This document shows, piece by piece, positions 33,398 through 42,824 of a DNA stretch of 64,000 nt. Under the pieces are notes generated by a model, which saw only the letters and a list, made by a program, of their open reading frames with translations, ran no database searches and was not told the origin of the DNA. A program made the translations under genes and the position numbers. The DNA lies in contig NZ_JACAWV010000022.1 of NCBI RefSeq assembly GCF_013390595.1, positions 682,001 to 746,000 of the forward strand, read 5' to 3'. Source of the DNA: Rhizobium sp. RM. Lineage in GTDB: Bacteria; Pseudomonadota; Alphaproteobacteria; Rhizobiales; Rhizobiaceae. Position 1 is the first letter of the stretch. Each line of letters starts with the position of its first letter.

Positions 33398-34174
33398 TCA
33401 GCCGTTGGTGGCGAAACTGTCGCTGCGAACGGCCCAGCCTGTCACTCGCGCCTCGATAATCGAGAAGATGATGTAGAGAGTGACACCGAGCGCAGCGAGA
33501 ATGAACAATCCGGCAAAGACCAGCGGCACATCGAAGCTGGAGCTTGCGATCATCATCAGATTGCCGATGCCACGGTTCGATGCCACGGTTTCGGCAATGA
33601 CGGTGCCGACAAACGCCAGCGTCGCAGCAACTTTCAGTGAGGCGAAGAAATACGGCATTGTGCGCGGCAGGCCGATATTCCAGAGGATTTCGAGTTTCGT
33701 CGCCTTCAGCGTGCGCATGACGTCCTGCAACTCCGGTTCGGTAGAGGCGAGCCCGGTCGCGACATTAACGACGATGGGGAATATGCACATGACCATTGCG
33801 GTCAAGATGGCTGGCACGGTTCCAGCCCCGAACCACAAGACCAGGATCGGCACGATCGCCACTTTTGGGATTGACGAAAAGCCGACCAGCATCGGATAGG
33901 CCACATCGTAAGCAAGCTTCGAAGAGCCGATGAGCATGCCGAGAAGCACACCAAGAAGAATGCCAAGTCCGAGCCCGACCAGCGTCGTGTAGATGGTCTG
34001 AAAGGCATGCGGCCAGATTGCCGGGAACTGGGTGACGAGCGTTGAAATCGCCTGCGTCGGTCTCGGCAGGACCATTTCAGATATGCCGAACATGAGGCAG
34101 ATCAACTCCCAAGCGACGAAGGCCCCGAGAATGCAACAGGCTGACAGAACGCGACGTTTGGTGTCCGGCTTCAT
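33398..34174 (-). CDS. ABC transporter permease (NitT/TauT type)
   Basis: A 258-residue inner-membrane permease with six hydrophobic spans. It has the EAA-type loop (GLPRTMPYFFASLKVAATLAF) that docks the ATPase. The family handles nitrate, sulphonates, aromatic sulphonates or pyrimidine precursors. Its ATG overlaps the ATPase stop by four bases. Confidence 0.9.
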   Translation of the reverse strand: MKPDTKRRVLSACCILGAFVAWELICLMFGISEMVLPRPTQAISTLVTQFPAIWPHAFQTIYTTLVGLGLGILLGVLLGMLIGSSKLAYDVAYPMLVGFSSIPKVAIVPILVLWFGAGTVPAILTAMVMCIFPIVVNVATGLASTEPELQDVMRTLKATKLEILWNIGLPRTMPYFFASLKVAATLAFVGTVIAETVASNRGIGNLMMIASSSFDVPLVFAGLFILAALGVTLYIIFSIIEARVTGWAVRSDSFATNG

Positions 34175-35010
34175 GGCTGATGCTCCTTGACGGCCCGGGC
34201 CGCGACGATGCGCTCGCGAAGCCTCTGTGTGAGGGATACGAACTCTGGTTCGAACGAAATGTCGATGGTCCGCGGCCGGGCAAAGGGCACTGCACGATCC
34301 TCAATGATCCGCCCCGGTCGGGCCTGCATGATGCAGATGCGCGACGCCAGATACGCGGCCTCCTTAAGGTCATGGGTCACGAGCAGAACCGTCGGCTTCT
34401 TCTCGATCCAGAGGTTCTGCATGATCTCCCAGAGTTCCTCGCGGGTGAACTGGTCGAGCGCGCCGAACGGCTCGTCGAGCAACAGCAGCGTCGGGTCATG
34501 GATCAGCGCGCGGCAGAGCGAGGCGCGCTGTTGCATTCCCCCTGAAAGCTGCCAGGGAAACTTGTCGCCGAAACCGGATAACCCCACCTGCTCCAGCAAA
34601 GCCTCGGCCCGATCTCGATATTCGCCTTTCTTTTTCTTCGCATAGGCATGTTTGAATGGCGCAACGATTTTCAGCGGCATCATGACGTTGTCGCGCACAT
34701 TGAGCCATGGCAGCAGTGTCGGGTTCTGGAAGGCCATGCCGATACGCACATCATTTGCGCCGATCTCACGGCCGGCCACGAAGATGTGGCCCTCCGACGG
34801 CGAGAGTGTTCCCGCAACGAGTTTGAGGATTGTCGACTTGCCGCAACCGGAGGGTCCGACCAATGCGATGAACTCGCCATTCTCGATCCGCAGCGATGTT
34901 TCGGCCAGAGCGACGGTTTTGTTCTTTTCGCCACCGAAGGTGACGTTCACCTTTTCCAGATCGATGATTGCGTTGCGGACTGCAATTTCGGGAGCGAAAG
35001 CGATGGTCAT
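34171..35010 (-). CDS. ABC transporter ATP-binding protein (NitT/TauT type)
   Basis: A 279-residue ATPase that powers the import system. Walker A GPSGCGKST is at residues 52-60, the signature LSGGMQQR and Walker B LLLLDEPF follow, and the H-loop is VTHDLKEA. It overlaps the amidohydrolase stop by four bases upstream and the permease start by four bases downstream, so the three are translated as a block. Confidence 0.92.
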   Translation of the reverse strand: MTIAFAPEIAVRNAIIDLEKVNVTFGGEKNKTVALAETSLRIENGEFIALVGPSGCGKSTILKLVAGTLSPSEGHIFVAGREIGANDVRIGMAFQNPTLLPWLNVRDNVMMPLKIVAPFKHAYAKKKKGEYRDRAEALLEQVGLSGFGDKFPWQLSGGMQQRASLCRALIHDPTLLLLDEPFGALDQFTREELWEIMQNLWIEKKPTVLLVTHDLKEAAYLASRICIMQARPGRIIEDRAVPFARPRTIDISFEPEFVSLTQRLRERIVAARAVKEHQP

Positions 35011-36461
35011 GCCGCCGCACTCCCCGTGTGAGATGGCGCCTGAGAGGTAACGGCCGCCATCGTCTGATTCTCGTTTCGCACGTGCGGCACCGGCATAGAC
35101 TGGATGTCATGCACTGACTGTCCCCAACCGCGGGCATCTGCCTGAAGTTGGCGATCCTTCATGGCAAAGCGGCCACGAACGATTGTGTGGATCGGCAGAG
35201 CAGTTGCGTGCATCCCGTGCCAGGGAGAGATTTTCGCCGTCGACTGGATCAGCGCATCATCGATCGTCCAGGCACGATTGGTATCGACAATGGCGATGTC
35301 GGCATCCGAACCAACCATCAGCGCGCCCTTCCTCGGGAAAAGTCCGAAGGATTTTGCCGGGTTCTCCGCACTCCAGCGCACATAATCCGACAGACTGGCC
35401 CCGCGGCGGGCTATTTCCGTCAGCATCAGCGGCATCTGGGTTTCCACACCGGGAAAACCGCAATCGACCGTCCAGATATCGGCCCGCGTCTTTTCTTCAG
35501 GCGCGTGCGGAGCGTGATCCGTGGCAATCATGTCGATGGTGCCATCAACAAGTGCCTGCCAGATCGGGTCCTGGTTTTCAACTTCACGGACCGGCGGATT
35601 GACGCGGATAACCCCGCGCTTGGCTTCATAATCATCCGCAGACAACAGGAGATATTGCGGGCATGTCTCACCGGTGATGTCGACGCCGCGTGCCTTTGCA
35701 TCCGCCAGCGGCCGAAGCTCTGCGGCGGAGGATATGTGCAGAATATGGATGCGCGCCCCAGTCCATTCGGCAAGGATCGCAGCGCGGGCAACCGCTTCCG
35801 TTGCCACTACCGCCGGACGAGCGGCAAGATGGGCAAGTGGATCGCTGCGCCCCATCTGGCGAAGACGCGCTTCGCGACGCTCCATGATGGAGTTCGTTTC
35901 GGCATGCAGCGAAATGCGTTTGCCGGTCGGAGCGACGATCTCGAACAGTTCCAGCATCGCACCGGTTGTCGGCGACGGGATGCGACCGAAGGTATTGCCC
36001 ATGTAGCATTTGAAGCCGATCACGCCGCCTTCGATCAATTCACCGATATTCGGCAGGCTGTCCTCGCCAAGCACGGCATAAAGGCCGTAATCGACATGCG
36101 CCTTGGCACTGGCAATCGCGTGCTTTTCCTTCAGCGATGCCGCGTCGGAAATTGCCGGCAAGGTGTTGGGCATGTCAAAGACAGTGGTGACACCGCCGAA
36201 GGCTGCCGCTGCCGTACCCGAGGCAAAGTCCTCCTTCTGCGCATAACCGGGATCCCGGAAATGCACGTGAACGTCGATGGCACCTGGAAGAATGTGCAGA
36301 CCGGTCGCGTCAAGTTCCTCTTTCGCCTTCGGCATGGCGCTCTGCTCGCCAATCGCCAGGATCGCACCGTCCTTGATTGCGATACTGGCCTTGTATTCGG
36401 TGTCCGGTGACACGATCGTGCCGCCGTGGATGACGAGATCGGCGATGATATCTGTAGTCAT
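35007..36461 (-). CDS. Cyclic amidohydrolase (dihydroorotase/allantoinase/hydantoinase family)
   Basis: A 484-residue binuclear metal hydrolase that opens a ring amide. Metal ligands: H65 and H67 in AIDVHVHFRDPG, carboxylated K151 in GFKCYMGNT, further histidines in ISLHAETN and IHILHIS, and the catalytic aspartate in ATDHAPH. It cannot be told whether the substrate is dihydroorotate, allantoin, a hydantoin or another cyclic ureide. As the catabolic operon has no pyrimidine-synthesis genes, a degradative role is more likely. The ATG at 36461 is chosen for its AGGAAGG site. Confidence 0.85.
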   Translation of the reverse strand: MTTDIIADLVIHGGTIVSPDTEYKASIAIKDGAILAIGEQSAMPKAKEELDATGLHILPGAIDVHVHFRDPGYAQKEDFASGTAAAAFGGVTTVFDMPNTLPAISDAASLKEKHAIASAKAHVDYGLYAVLGEDSLPNIGELIEGGVIGFKCYMGNTFGRIPSPTTGAMLELFEIVAPTGKRISLHAETNSIMERREARLRQMGRSDPLAHLAARPAVVATEAVARAAILAEWTGARIHILHISSAAELRPLADAKARGVDITGETCPQYLLLSADDYEAKRGVIRVNPPVREVENQDPIWQALVDGTIDMIATDHAPHAPEEKTRADIWTVDCGFPGVETQMPLMLTEIARRGASLSDYVRWSAENPAKSFGLFPRKGALMVGSDADIAIVDTNRAWTIDDALIQSTAKISPWHGMHATALPIHTIVRGRFAMKDRQLQADARGWGQSVHDIQSMPVPHVRNENQTMAAVTSQAPSHTGSAAA

Positions 36462-36475
36462 GACTTCCATCCTTC

Positions 36476-37267
36476 CTAGAGCGCGGCCCAACCGCCATCG
36501 ACGGGCATATCGACGCCGGTGATCTGGCGGGACACATCGCTGGCGAGAAACAGGCAGGCATTGGCAACGTCTTCATCGACGGTGATGCGCTTCAGCGCAT
36601 AGTCCTCGGCGTGACGAATGGCGGCCTCTTCTTCCGTGATGCCGAGCTTTTGGGCCATCGTCTTGCAAACCTTGTCGCGGAAGCGCGGGCCATCCACCAT
36701 ACCGGGGGCAACACAGTTGACGTTGACATTGTGCTGACCAACCTCAAGCGCGAAGCTCTTGGTAATGCCGCGCAGACCCCATTTGGAAGCGGAATAGGCA
36801 AGACGCCCGGCACGCCCCTTCATGCCGAAGGTGCCGCCGACATTCACGACCTTGCCGTAACGCTGGTCGATCATTGCCGGCAGAACGCTGCGGATCGTGT
36901 GGAAGCAGCCATTCATGTTCAAGGTGACGATCTCATCGAACTCCTCCGGCGTCGTCTCGGCGCCTGTCTTGCCCATCGGGCCGGAGCCGCCGGCGACATT
37001 GACCAGCACATCGATACGGCCGAACGTCTCGAGTGTTTTCGCAGCCGCCGCATCGCACTGCGCCGCATCGGTAAGATCGCAGCCAATGACGATAGCCTCG
37101 CAGCCCTTTGCTTCAAGCTCTTCGGCAATAGGCTCAATGGCTGCGGTGTCTCGGCCGATGAGTGCCAGTTTGCTGCCTTCGGCGGCGAATGCCCGCGTAA
37201 TGGCTGCGCCCATGCCCTTTGCCGGGCCGGTGATGACCACGACTTTATCCGTGAGCTTCAGGTCCAT
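36476..37267 (-). CDS. SDR family oxidoreductase
   Basis: A 263-residue short-chain dehydrogenase. The cofactor loop TGPAKGMG is at residues 13-20, and the YxxxK pair is Y158 and K162 (AYSASK). The catalytic serine position, about 13 residues before the Tyr, reads Gly-Thr (NVGGT), which is unusual. The protein probably oxidises or reduces a small alcohol or ketone in the same pathway. It sits between the binding protein and amidohydrolase genes. Confidence 0.85.
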   Translation of the reverse strand: MDLKLTDKVVVITGPAKGMGAAITRAFAAEGSKLALIGRDTAAIEPIAEELEAKGCEAIVIGCDLTDAAQCDAAAAKTLETFGRIDVLVNVAGGSGPMGKTGAETTPEEFDEIVTLNMNGCFHTIRSVLPAMIDQRYGKVVNVGGTFGMKGRAGRLAYSASKWGLRGITKSFALEVGQHNVNVNCVAPGMVDGPRFRDKVCKTMAQKLGITEEEAAIRHAEDYALKRITVDEDVANACLFLASDVSRQITGVDMPVDGGWAAL

Positions 37268-37329
37268 GATGTATTCCGTTCTCAGTATCTGGAGGATGAA
37301 AGGGAAACGGCGCCTGACGCGCCGCCCTT

Positions 37330-38379
37330 TTAGTTGACCACAGTCAACAGATCGGTCTTGGCCGGAAGGAAGCTGCGGTCGAAGACTTCGCCGACGGCAG
37401 GCGTGCGCGGCAGGCCATTGGCGTTGACCAGAATGTCGATCGACTTGGCAAGACGCGCTTCATCGACATCCCCGAGGCCAACTTTGGCGACTTCGGGATG
37501 CGCCATTTCGTCGGCAATGGTCGCATCGAAACGTTCACGCTCAACGTCGGTCTTGAGCAGCGATTCGCGTGTCTTAACCGAAGCGACGGCGGCTTCGGGG
37601 TCCTTGATGGCATCCTTGATGCTTCTGTTGAGCGCACGCAGGAACCCCTTGATCGCTTCGGGATTCTCCTTGAGGAAGGACTTCGAAACGATGATGGCGT
37701 TGGAATAGAGATCCATGCCGTAGTCGCCGTATTTGATGAAGCGGATTTCCTTGTCAGGGTCGACACCGATCAGCTTGGCGCTGAAGCGGATGGTGTTGAC
37801 GTAACCAAAAACGCCGTCGACCTGTCCTTTCATCAGCATCTGCTCGCGCAGGTTGGGCTGCATGTTGGTGACTTCCACCTTCGAGCAATCCGTCTTGCTG
37901 ATCGAGCAGAAAGCCGGGAACAGCTTGAGCGCGCCGTCATTGGCAGCCCCACCCAAAGTATGGCCTGCAAAATCTGCAGGTGATTTGATCGGGCTGTCAG
38001 CTTTGACGGCAATCGTGAAAGGCGGCTGATTGTACATCATGAAGACGCCAACCGGTGCATCCTCGGGCTTCTTCGCGGCGAACTCGATCAAGGCGTTGAT
38101 GTCGCCAAAACCCATGTCATAGGCACCATTGGCAACCAGCGGAACCGCAGCGCCCGAACCGTTTCCCTGGTCCATGGTGACGTTCAGCCCCTCCTCCTTG
38201 AAGTAACCCTTGTCCTCGGCAAGGAACAGCAAACCCTGTGGCCCCTGATATTTCCAGTTCAGAACAAGCTTGATGTTGGTCTCTGCCTGCGCAACCGCAG
38301 CCGTGGCGAATGTTGCAAGCGCAGTCATAGCGGCAAGTGCTGCCATACGGGCACGCGTTTTCATCTGGTGGTGAGCCAT
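37330..38379 (-). CDS. ABC transporter substrate-binding protein (NMT1/THI5-like)
   Basis: A 349-residue periplasmic binding protein with an N-terminal signal peptide ending near AVAQA. The mature part starts ETNIKLVLNWKYQGPQGLLFLAEDKGYF, characteristic of NMT1/THI5-like proteins that bind pyrimidine precursors or similar small ligands. It is the first gene of the operon, directly opposite the LysR gene. The ATG at 38379 follows AAGGG. Confidence 0.88.
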   Translation of the reverse strand: MAHHQMKTRARMAALAAMTALATFATAAVAQAETNIKLVLNWKYQGPQGLLFLAEDKGYFKEEGLNVTMDQGNGSGAAVPLVANGAYDMGFGDINALIEFAAKKPEDAPVGVFMMYNQPPFTIAVKADSPIKSPADFAGHTLGGAANDGALKLFPAFCSISKTDCSKVEVTNMQPNLREQMLMKGQVDGVFGYVNTIRFSAKLIGVDPDKEIRFIKYGDYGMDLYSNAIIVSKSFLKENPEAIKGFLRALNRSIKDAIKDPEAAVASVKTRESLLKTDVERERFDATIADEMAHPEVAKVGLGDVDEARLAKSIDILVNANGLPRTPAVGEVFDRSFLPAKTDLLTVVN

Positions 38380-38525
38380 TGCTTGTTCCCTTTATCTTGT
38401 TGGTTGGGGCCGCCGTGTCCGGCTGCTCGTTATGTTGCAACGCGACAATGCCACTGTTCAGTGAATACATCTACCGCTATTCTTGTGTTTCAGCGGTGCC
38501 AAAAAGGCCTCACTCGGAGATGACG

Positions 38526-39416
38526 ATGCGCCACCTCAAGCTGTTGCAGCAGATATCTGAAATCGCACGCGTCGGCTCGATCCGCCTGGCGGCGGAAAAG
38601 ATGAACATCACTGCCTCGGCAATGAACCGGAAAATCCAGGATCTCGAAGTTGAACTTGATACGCCGATCTTCGAACGACATGCGCGCGGTGTGAAATTGA
38701 CGGCAGCGGGCGAAATGTTCGTGCGTTACGCCCGCAGCCAGATCGCCGATGCGGAGCGCCTGAGTTCTCAGGTTGAAGACCTGCGTGGCCTCCGGCGCGG
38801 TCCGGTCAAGATTGCCTGCAGTCAGGCACTGGCGCTTGACTTCCTGCCTTCACAGATCGGCGAATTTCGCAAGGCAAACCCTCGCCTCGTCTTCAACATC
38901 AAGGTCATGGACCACAATGCGGCAATCAACGCGCTGATCGACTACGACGTTGACCTTGCCATCGTCTACCGGGCAGTGATGCGACCCGCCGTGCGAATTC
39001 TGGCCTCAGTGCCTCAGCGGCTTGTCGCGATCATGCGCGACGACCACCCTCTCACGGCCAAGCAGACCTTGCGACTGTCCGACTGTGTCGGGTATCCGCT
39101 CGCATTGCCCGATCAAAGCCTCGGTGGCAGACAGGTTCTCGATGAAGTCATCGCCAGACGCGATTTTCGCTTCGATGTCATGGCCGAGTCCAACTCCTTC
39201 GAAATGCTTCGCGGCCTGGTGCTGCGCGGGAACATGATCTCGTTCCAGATTGATGTCGGTGCGCCGCGCCAGGAGTTCGGCATGGGCGTCGTCGGGCGCC
39301 CCATCGACGAACGGGACATCCCGCGCTCCGATCTTGTCATGTGCCAACTCAGAGGACGCATCCTGCCACTGGCGGCCGCAAGCTTCGCCGATCAGATCGT
39401 GCGGGCAACTGCGTAA
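38526..39416 (+). CDS. LysR family transcriptional regulator
   Basis: A 296-residue LysR protein with an N-terminal winged HTH (residues 1-60, ITASAMNRKIQDLEVELDTPIFERH) and a C-terminal effector domain. It is divergent from the binding-protein gene, with 146 bases between them, so it almost certainly controls the operon. The ATG at 38526 follows GGAG by six bases; an ATG two codons upstream is possible. The effector is probably the substrate of the transporter. Confidence 0.9.
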   Translation: MRHLKLLQQISEIARVGSIRLAAEKMNITASAMNRKIQDLEVELDTPIFERHARGVKLTAAGEMFVRYARSQIADAERLSSQVEDLRGLRRGPVKIACSQALALDFLPSQIGEFRKANPRLVFNIKVMDHNAAINALIDYDVDLAIVYRAVMRPAVRILASVPQRLVAIMRDDHPLTAKQTLRLSDCVGYPLALPDQSLGGRQVLDEVIARRDFRFDVMAESNSFEMLRGLVLRGNMISFQIDVGAPRQEFGMGVVGRPIDERDIPRSDLVMCQLRGRILPLAAASFADQIVRATA

Positions 39417-39622
39417 GATCGCGATCGCCACTCTGTTCTCAAGGCAAGCTCGAAAACTTTTGATCGCCGGTCTGGAAAATGAAGGAATATTCTGCGCGAG
39501 TCGAAAGGCCGTCCAACGCGCAACCGGTCCGTTGCGTCGGCAACAAACCATAAAACGCGCGACACCTTGTAAAACGACATTCTAGGTCGATTTTCTTAAT
39601 GCGCTGAATTTCAAGAGAAAAC

Positions 39623-39698
<76 letters not shown>

Positions 39699-39902
39699 AA
39701 TCCAGTAAGATGCCAAGTAACAGATTCTCGTCGTGTGTAAAGCGAAAACTGGCGAGATCGCATCCAGATGTTCGTTTTCCACACCCGTTTAAGAACACGA
39801 TGAGGTCATGAACGCTGTGCGTATCGCGGTATAAGCGAAGTGTTTACATGAAACAGCTATAATGGTGATGAAATACAACCAAGCGAAGAGAATGATCCGC
39901 GT

Positions 39903-41642
39903 ATGCGCACCAGCATCCAGAAGACACAGCTCAAAGGCACCATTCTTATTGCCGTGAGCTCCATGTTGCTGGCGACGCTTGCCGCCGCTCCAAGCGTCAA
40001 CAACTATCTCAGATCCAGCAGAAATGCCGAACAACTCAGTCGTTTCGAAATCGCGCTGCGTTCCGTTTGGCTCGTGTCTGCCGAACGCGGACCGTCCAAT
40101 AATCTTATGGGTGCAGATGTGCCCGATGAAGCGCTTGTTATCGCACTGGCCTCGGCAAGAAAGGCAACGGACGAGAAACTGGCACAGCTACGCGTCGCGT
40201 TCGAGCCGGAGTTGCGCCAGCAACCGCAATTGGCCAATGTCTTCGCCGACATCAAGCAGCAACTCTCACAGTCGCGTACGGCCGTTGACGATTTTGTCGA
40301 TCTGCCGGTCGCAACGCGCGACCGAAGGCAGATGGCTGACGCCATACAATTGATGTTCCAGAGCGCAGACAGCATCAACACGCTTCGCGGCAGACTGGCA
40401 GCAGCCATCATCAAGGAAACACCCGATGTCGCAATGGATATTGCCACAACGGCGACAGCCGGCGTCATGCGCGACCGCATCGGTCGCCTGGGCTCCTATG
40501 TAGTCATGAGCCTTTCAGCGAGCCCATCTGAACGACAGGCCTATCGTGCAAAGTTCGATGCGGATCTGCAAAGCCTCGCGCTGCTCAAAGCATCACTGAA
40601 CAACTACACGGCCGCCTATCTCGGCGTTCCGAAAATCGACATGGCGCTGAAAGACCTTGAAAGTTCCTACTTCGGTCAAGCGCTTGCATATGCGCAAAAT
40701 ACGATTGCGATGGCCGTGCCGGATGCGAGGCCAAGCGTGACCGACTTTTCACAGACCTACATTCGAGGCATGCAGTCTGCCGACATACTGCGCGATCTCG
40801 TCCTTGCCGAAACACGTTCGAAAACCGAGGCCATGAAGGACAAGGCCCTGTCCTATGGGATTGCCTCCGTTCTGCTGGCGGCGATTGCCATGTATGTGCT
40901 GCTGAGACTGGTCGCGGTCTACAAGACGGCGCTGTTCCAGCCGATGCAATCGGTCCGGTCACAGATTGCCGCAATCGCTGAAGGTAATCTTGCCGACGTC
41001 GAGCATCAGAGCCGCGTCGCGCCGGAAGTGCGCAAGATGTTTCAGGAACTCGATTTCCTGCGTGAGCAGTTGCGGCAGAAGCGCGATATGGAAGAGCAGC
41101 AACATGCCTTGGCCGAGCAATTAAGGCGGCTTTCCGAAACCGATGCTCTGACGGGTGTCTTCAATCGTCGTGCACTCGAAAAATCCGTGCGCAAGGTTCT
41201 TGATGAGAGAGAACTGTCCGAGACGCTGACCGTGATGATCGTCGACATCGATCATTTCAAATCGATCAACGATAAATTCGGTCACGCGATGGGAGATCTT
41301 GCTCTGCAGAAAACCGCAGATCTGCTCAAGGGCGCCCTGAGGAAAAGTGATATCCTGGCACGTTACGGCGGAGAAGAATTTGTCATCGTCCTGCACGATG
41401 TCAGCCACGCCACGGCAACTGCGACTGCGGATCGTCTGCGACGCGCCATACAGGCCAATGTCATCGATGACGAGCACGGGATTTCGCTGACCGCCAGCTT
41501 CGGTGTTGTCTGGCAGGAAACGCGCACCGTCAGTAACTGGGAAAATCTGATCGCGGTTGCGGATGAGCGGCTCTATCAGGCCAAGAGAGCCGGACGAAAC
41601 CGTGTCTGGGCAACCTATTATCAAAAGATCGCCTCTGCATAG
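39903..41642 (+). CDS. Membrane GGDEF diguanylate cyclase
   Basis: A 579-residue protein. A membrane helix at about residues 14-32 and a second at about 312-332 frame a periplasmic sensor domain. A HAMP-like linker follows, then the GGDEF domain with RYGGEEF, active-site residues at 489-493 (GGEEF), so it likely makes cyclic di-GMP. The upstream sequence SETDALTGVFNRRAL marks the domain start. The signal it senses is unknown. The gene stands alone, upstream of tRNA-Thr in the opposite direction. Confidence 0.9.
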   Translation: MRTSIQKTQLKGTILIAVSSMLLATLAAAPSVNNYLRSSRNAEQLSRFEIALRSVWLVSAERGPSNNLMGADVPDEALVIALASARKATDEKLAQLRVAFEPELRQQPQLANVFADIKQQLSQSRTAVDDFVDLPVATRDRRQMADAIQLMFQSADSINTLRGRLAAAIIKETPDVAMDIATTATAGVMRDRIGRLGSYVVMSLSASPSERQAYRAKFDADLQSLALLKASLNNYTAAYLGVPKIDMALKDLESSYFGQALAYAQNTIAMAVPDARPSVTDFSQTYIRGMQSADILRDLVLAETRSKTEAMKDKALSYGIASVLLAAIAMYVLLRLVAVYKTALFQPMQSVRSQIAAIAEGNLADVEHQSRVAPEVRKMFQELDFLREQLRQKRDMEEQQHALAEQLRRLSETDALTGVFNRRALEKSVRKVLDERELSETLTVMIVDIDHFKSINDKFGHAMGDLALQKTADLLKGALRKSDILARYGGEEFVIVLHDVSHATATATADRLRRAIQANVIDDEHGISLTASFGVVWQETRTVSNWENLIAVADERLYQAKRAGRNRVWATYYQKIASA

Positions 41643-41657
41643 AGCGGGAGAGAGACG

Positions 41658-42767
41658 TCAGATCAAGTCCAGCGTCATCACCACGGCACAATGGTCGGAG
41701 GCCTTGGGTCGATCCCATCCCGTTCGGGGATAACGTTCCACCTCCTGCCCCGGCGGAAAGATCGTGCGGTAAGGTTGGCCAGCCCGAACAATTTCGGGAA
41801 TGCGCGTCGCGTTGGTTTCAGCCAGATGCGGAGAAAGCCAGATATAATCGAGTTGGCACAGATGCTGCTCCAGCGGGCCACGCGAATGATAGAGCGTCCA
41901 GCGATCCATGACATCCCGACGCAACATCGGGTTCACGGCAAAACCGTCTTTTGAGAAGATGTCGAGCGCGCTGCGCTCTTCACTCACTGGTGTGAAGGTG
42001 TAGCCGTTACGCCTGTCGCCGGCGATCATGACACGTTCCTGATAGTCGTTCATGTCACCGCAGATGGCGAAGTTCATTCGCCGTGCCTTGTCTGCACCCC
42101 AACGCCCCTCGATGATACGCCGAACAGCCATCGCCTCCGCCTCACGGATCGGCATGGTGCTGTAACGGGCATCGGTTGCCTCGCGGGAATTTGTCATGGA
42201 TTTCAGATGCGTGACGTAAAGTGTCAGCGGCTTTCCACCAATCCTGAGATCGATTTCGAGACAATCCCGCTTGAAGATCTTGTCATCGATATGGTTTGTC
42301 AGGGCGATTTCTTCATTGAAGAGGCCAAGATTACGATAGGTTACCGCAGCGTGGCTCTTGATATCCACTACCTCGATCCGTTCGCCATCGCGCGTCTCCT
42401 CGCGCATGACAACGGCCACATCGATACCGCGACTATCATTGCCTTCGACCAGATATTTCTGACGATAACCATTACCGACCATACGGTAGAGATAACCGTA
42501 TTCGAAGGCCTGCAGGGCAGCCATGTTGTCCACTTCCTGAAGGCAGAGGATATCGGCGTCCGTATCGGCGATGGCGAGAGCGGAAAGCTGGCGCGTATCA
42601 TCCGTGGAGGCAACAAGCCGGGCACTCTCCAGTGCCTGATATGTTGCCTCGTCGCGGATGTCGTAAAGCTGAATTGCCCTGTCGCGCCGCGTCTGGTTAC
42701 GAAAGCCGGTAAAATCGAAACGGGTCAGCAGGTTCTCGATATTGAAGGTAGCAAGCCGAAGCGACAT
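41658..42767 (-). CDS. Endonuclease/exonuclease/phosphatase family protein
   Basis: A 369-residue EEP-fold hydrolase. MSLRLATFNIENLLTRFDF contains the early NIEN motif, and LQEVDN carries the catalytic glutamate; GDMNDY and the final SDHCAVVM complete the metal and catalytic sites. Such enzymes cleave phosphodiesters of DNA, sphingomyelin or inositides, so the substrate is open. It has no signal peptide. Convergent with the GGDEF gene, with only 15 bases between them. Confidence 0.83.
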   Translation of the reverse strand: MSLRLATFNIENLLTRFDFTGFRNQTRRDRAIQLYDIRDEATYQALESARLVASTDDTRQLSALAIADTDADILCLQEVDNMAALQAFEYGYLYRMVGNGYRQKYLVEGNDSRGIDVAVVMREETRDGERIEVVDIKSHAAVTYRNLGLFNEEIALTNHIDDKIFKRDCLEIDLRIGGKPLTLYVTHLKSMTNSREATDARYSTMPIREAEAMAVRRIIEGRWGADKARRMNFAICGDMNDYQERVMIAGDRRNGYTFTPVSEERSALDIFSKDGFAVNPMLRRDVMDRWTLYHSRGPLEQHLCQLDYIWLSPHLAETNATRIPEIVRAGQPYRTIFPPGQEVERYPRTGWDRPKASDHCAVVMTLDLI

Positions 42768-42824
42768 GATTCATTCCTGTTTTACAGGAAAGCTTAGCCG
42801 CTGCCGGTGCTGCTTGCCAACCGT

